The translations under genes were made by a program, and so were the position numbers. Positions 5,443-6,345 of a DNA stretch of 6,345 nt are shown here, one piece after another; the first letter of the stretch is position 1, and every line of letters starts with the position of its first letter. Under the pieces are notes generated by a model, which was given only the letters and a program-made list of their open reading frames with translations, was not told where the DNA came from and ran no database searches. Location: positions 1 to 6,345 of the forward strand of contig DAOVBJ010000056.1 of NCBI GenBank assembly GCA_030670615.1. Direction: 5' to 3'. Source of the DNA: Candidatus Bathyarchaeota archaeon. GTDB lineage: Archaea > Thermoproteota > Bathyarchaeia > RBG-16-48-13 > GCA-020355125.

Positions 5443-6345
5443 TTACCTTTTTCTTGGGTTGGAAGATCCCCTATTCAGATCAGACACATTCGATCTCGTC
5501 GATTCTTCGATGAGGGATTCAATATCCTTCTTGAGAATCACGACGTCGCCGATCTTCGCAATCTGATCCCATTCAATGGTAAGCTCCATCACCACGTCTC
5601 TTTGTTCAATAACTTTGTTGGGCACATCAATTTTTTTTCTCCTCGCCCAAGTGAGTAGATCGTCTTCGGTAGCGTTCTTCAACCCCAAGTCATTCTTGAC
5701 TTGATCGAACAACTTTTGGACGCTGATAAAGGTGGTGGGGACAAGAGCCCTCCTCAAGGCTTCAGGATCGGATTGTTCTACCCGTATCACTCGTTCAAGG
5801 TTTATCAAGAGCCCTGGAGGGTATCCAACCAATAACTTGACCGCGGATCCCACGATTTTTGCTTCGGAGTCGAGAACGAGTCTGCCAACCAGATCTTCCG
5901 TGCTTTTAAAGCCAATTTCGTCACTGAGAGAGATATTCCGATTCCTTGCCTCCACCGCCTCATTAAGAAGGACGCATTTCCCTACGTCGGAAAAAGCGAT
6001 TTTATCAACGTAAGACCAGTCTATAGAGCCTTTTTCCGTCTTCATTTTAAGCTCTTGAATTTGGTACGGGATCTCTATACCCTCGCCAGTGGCGTAGTCA
6101 ACTAGGTTCTCTAAACTCACGGGTTCACCGAGGGGCAGATTTAATTTCTGTTTAATCTGGTCATAGAGAGCCTCGAGGCCTGACTTAGGACGGGAAGAGA
6201 ACGAAAATCGGGAGTTGGGCTTTTCCTGAGGAAGCTGTTCCAAGAGTCTTTGAATTAATTCTTCATCATTTAGAGTTTGTACACGCTGAGTGTCATACTC
6301 GTAGAGGTTAATTATGATGTGGTCTGGTTCGACACTGAAGTTGGC
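5443..6345 (-). CDS. Tandem PRC-barrel-like protein, N-terminus beyond the window
   Basis: The open frame runs without a stop from the right edge (first codon GCC at 6345) to TAA at 5445-5443, so 300 C-terminal residues are visible and the start lies outside. A TTG at 6243 is probably not the start, because upstream residues belong to the repeat. Two diverged copies of one unit are seen. Residues 148-184 hold a PRC-barrel first half (GRLVLDSEAKIVGSAVKLLV, ending in LLINLE). Next comes a helical insertion (207-240: LFDQVKNDLGL, DDLLTWARRKKIDVP), and the barrel appears to close with LTIEWDQIAKIGDVVILKKD (255-274). The first copy shows the same order: IIINLY (10-15), LYDQIKQKLNL (60-70), LENLVDYATGEGIEIP (78-93), IDWSYVDKIAFSDVGKCVLL (108-127). 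The tail (281-300) is basic and probably disordered. PRC barrels occur in RimM, photosynthetic reaction centres and archaeal CdvA; no specific function can be given. It is convergent with nac. Confidence 0.72.
   Translation of the reverse strand, partial: ANFSVEPDHIIINLYEYDTQRVQTLNDEELIQRLLEQLPQEKPNSRFSFSSRPKSGLEALYDQIKQKLNLPLGEPVSLENLVDYATGEGIEIPYQIQELKMKTEKGSIDWSYVDKIAFSDVGKCVLLNEAVEARNRNISLSDEIGFKSTEDLVGRLVLDSEAKIVGSAVKLLVGYPPGLLINLERVIRVEQSDPEALRRALVPTTFISVQKLFDQVKNDLGLKNATEDDLLTWARRKKIDVPNKVIEQRDVVMELTIEWDQIAKIGDVVILKKDIESLIEESTRSNVSDLNRGSSNPRKR

Noticed and set aside
1..6345. A defence system, mobile element, CRISPR array, biosynthetic cluster or other new multi-gene system.
   Set aside because: Every gene except the PRC-barrel protein belongs to a recognisable archaeal family of housekeeping type, and no transposase, integrase, direct-repeat array or attachment site was seen.

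Overview
This window looks like a chromosomal core region of an archaeon. The evidence is the gene content: transcription factor E (TFE), archaeal-type MBF1 with an N-terminal zinc ribbon, homodimeric-type NAC with a C-terminal UBA domain, the archaeal tRNA methyltransferase Trm56, an archaeal-type HflX, a DUF2110 protein and an archaeosine-transglycosylase-like PUA protein. Short intergenic gaps, T/A-rich promoter-like stretches and several GTG/TTG starts fit this. The lineage cannot be fixed by eye. An uncultured TACK-type archaeon (for example Bathyarchaeia) is my guess, with low confidence.

Layout, left to right. (1) Positions 42-1917, minus strand: a tightly overlapping operon TFE -> HD-domain phosphohydrolase -> DUF2110 (4-bp and 1-bp overlaps). 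(2) Positions 1998-2546, plus strand: Trm56, divergent from TFE across an 80-bp promoter region. (3) Positions 2523-4331, minus strand: MBF1 -> HflX. HflX converges on Trm56 with a 24-bp overlap of the coding ends. (4) Positions 4416-5260, plus strand: PUA protein -> NAC, divergent from MBF1 across 84 bp and coupled by a 1-bp stop/start overlap. (5) Positions 5261-5442: a gap between convergent genes with two inverted-repeat structures. (6) Positions 5443-6345, minus strand: a protein open to the right edge, so its N-terminus is missing, built of two diverged copies of a PRC-barrel-like unit with a helical insertion.

Functionally this is a cluster of gene-expression factors: transcription initiation (TFE), tRNA modification (Trm56), ribosome-associated factors (MBF1, HflX, NAC), RNA-binding candidates (PUA, the S1-like DUF2110) and an unassigned PRC-barrel protein. 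I see no mobile element, CRISPR array, rRNA or tRNA gene, and no defence or biosynthetic system. The points most worth a second look are the HflX start (conserved N-terminal sequence and a strong ribosome binding site, but no ATG/GTG/TTG), the duplicated PRC-barrel protein, and the structured gap at 5341-5402.
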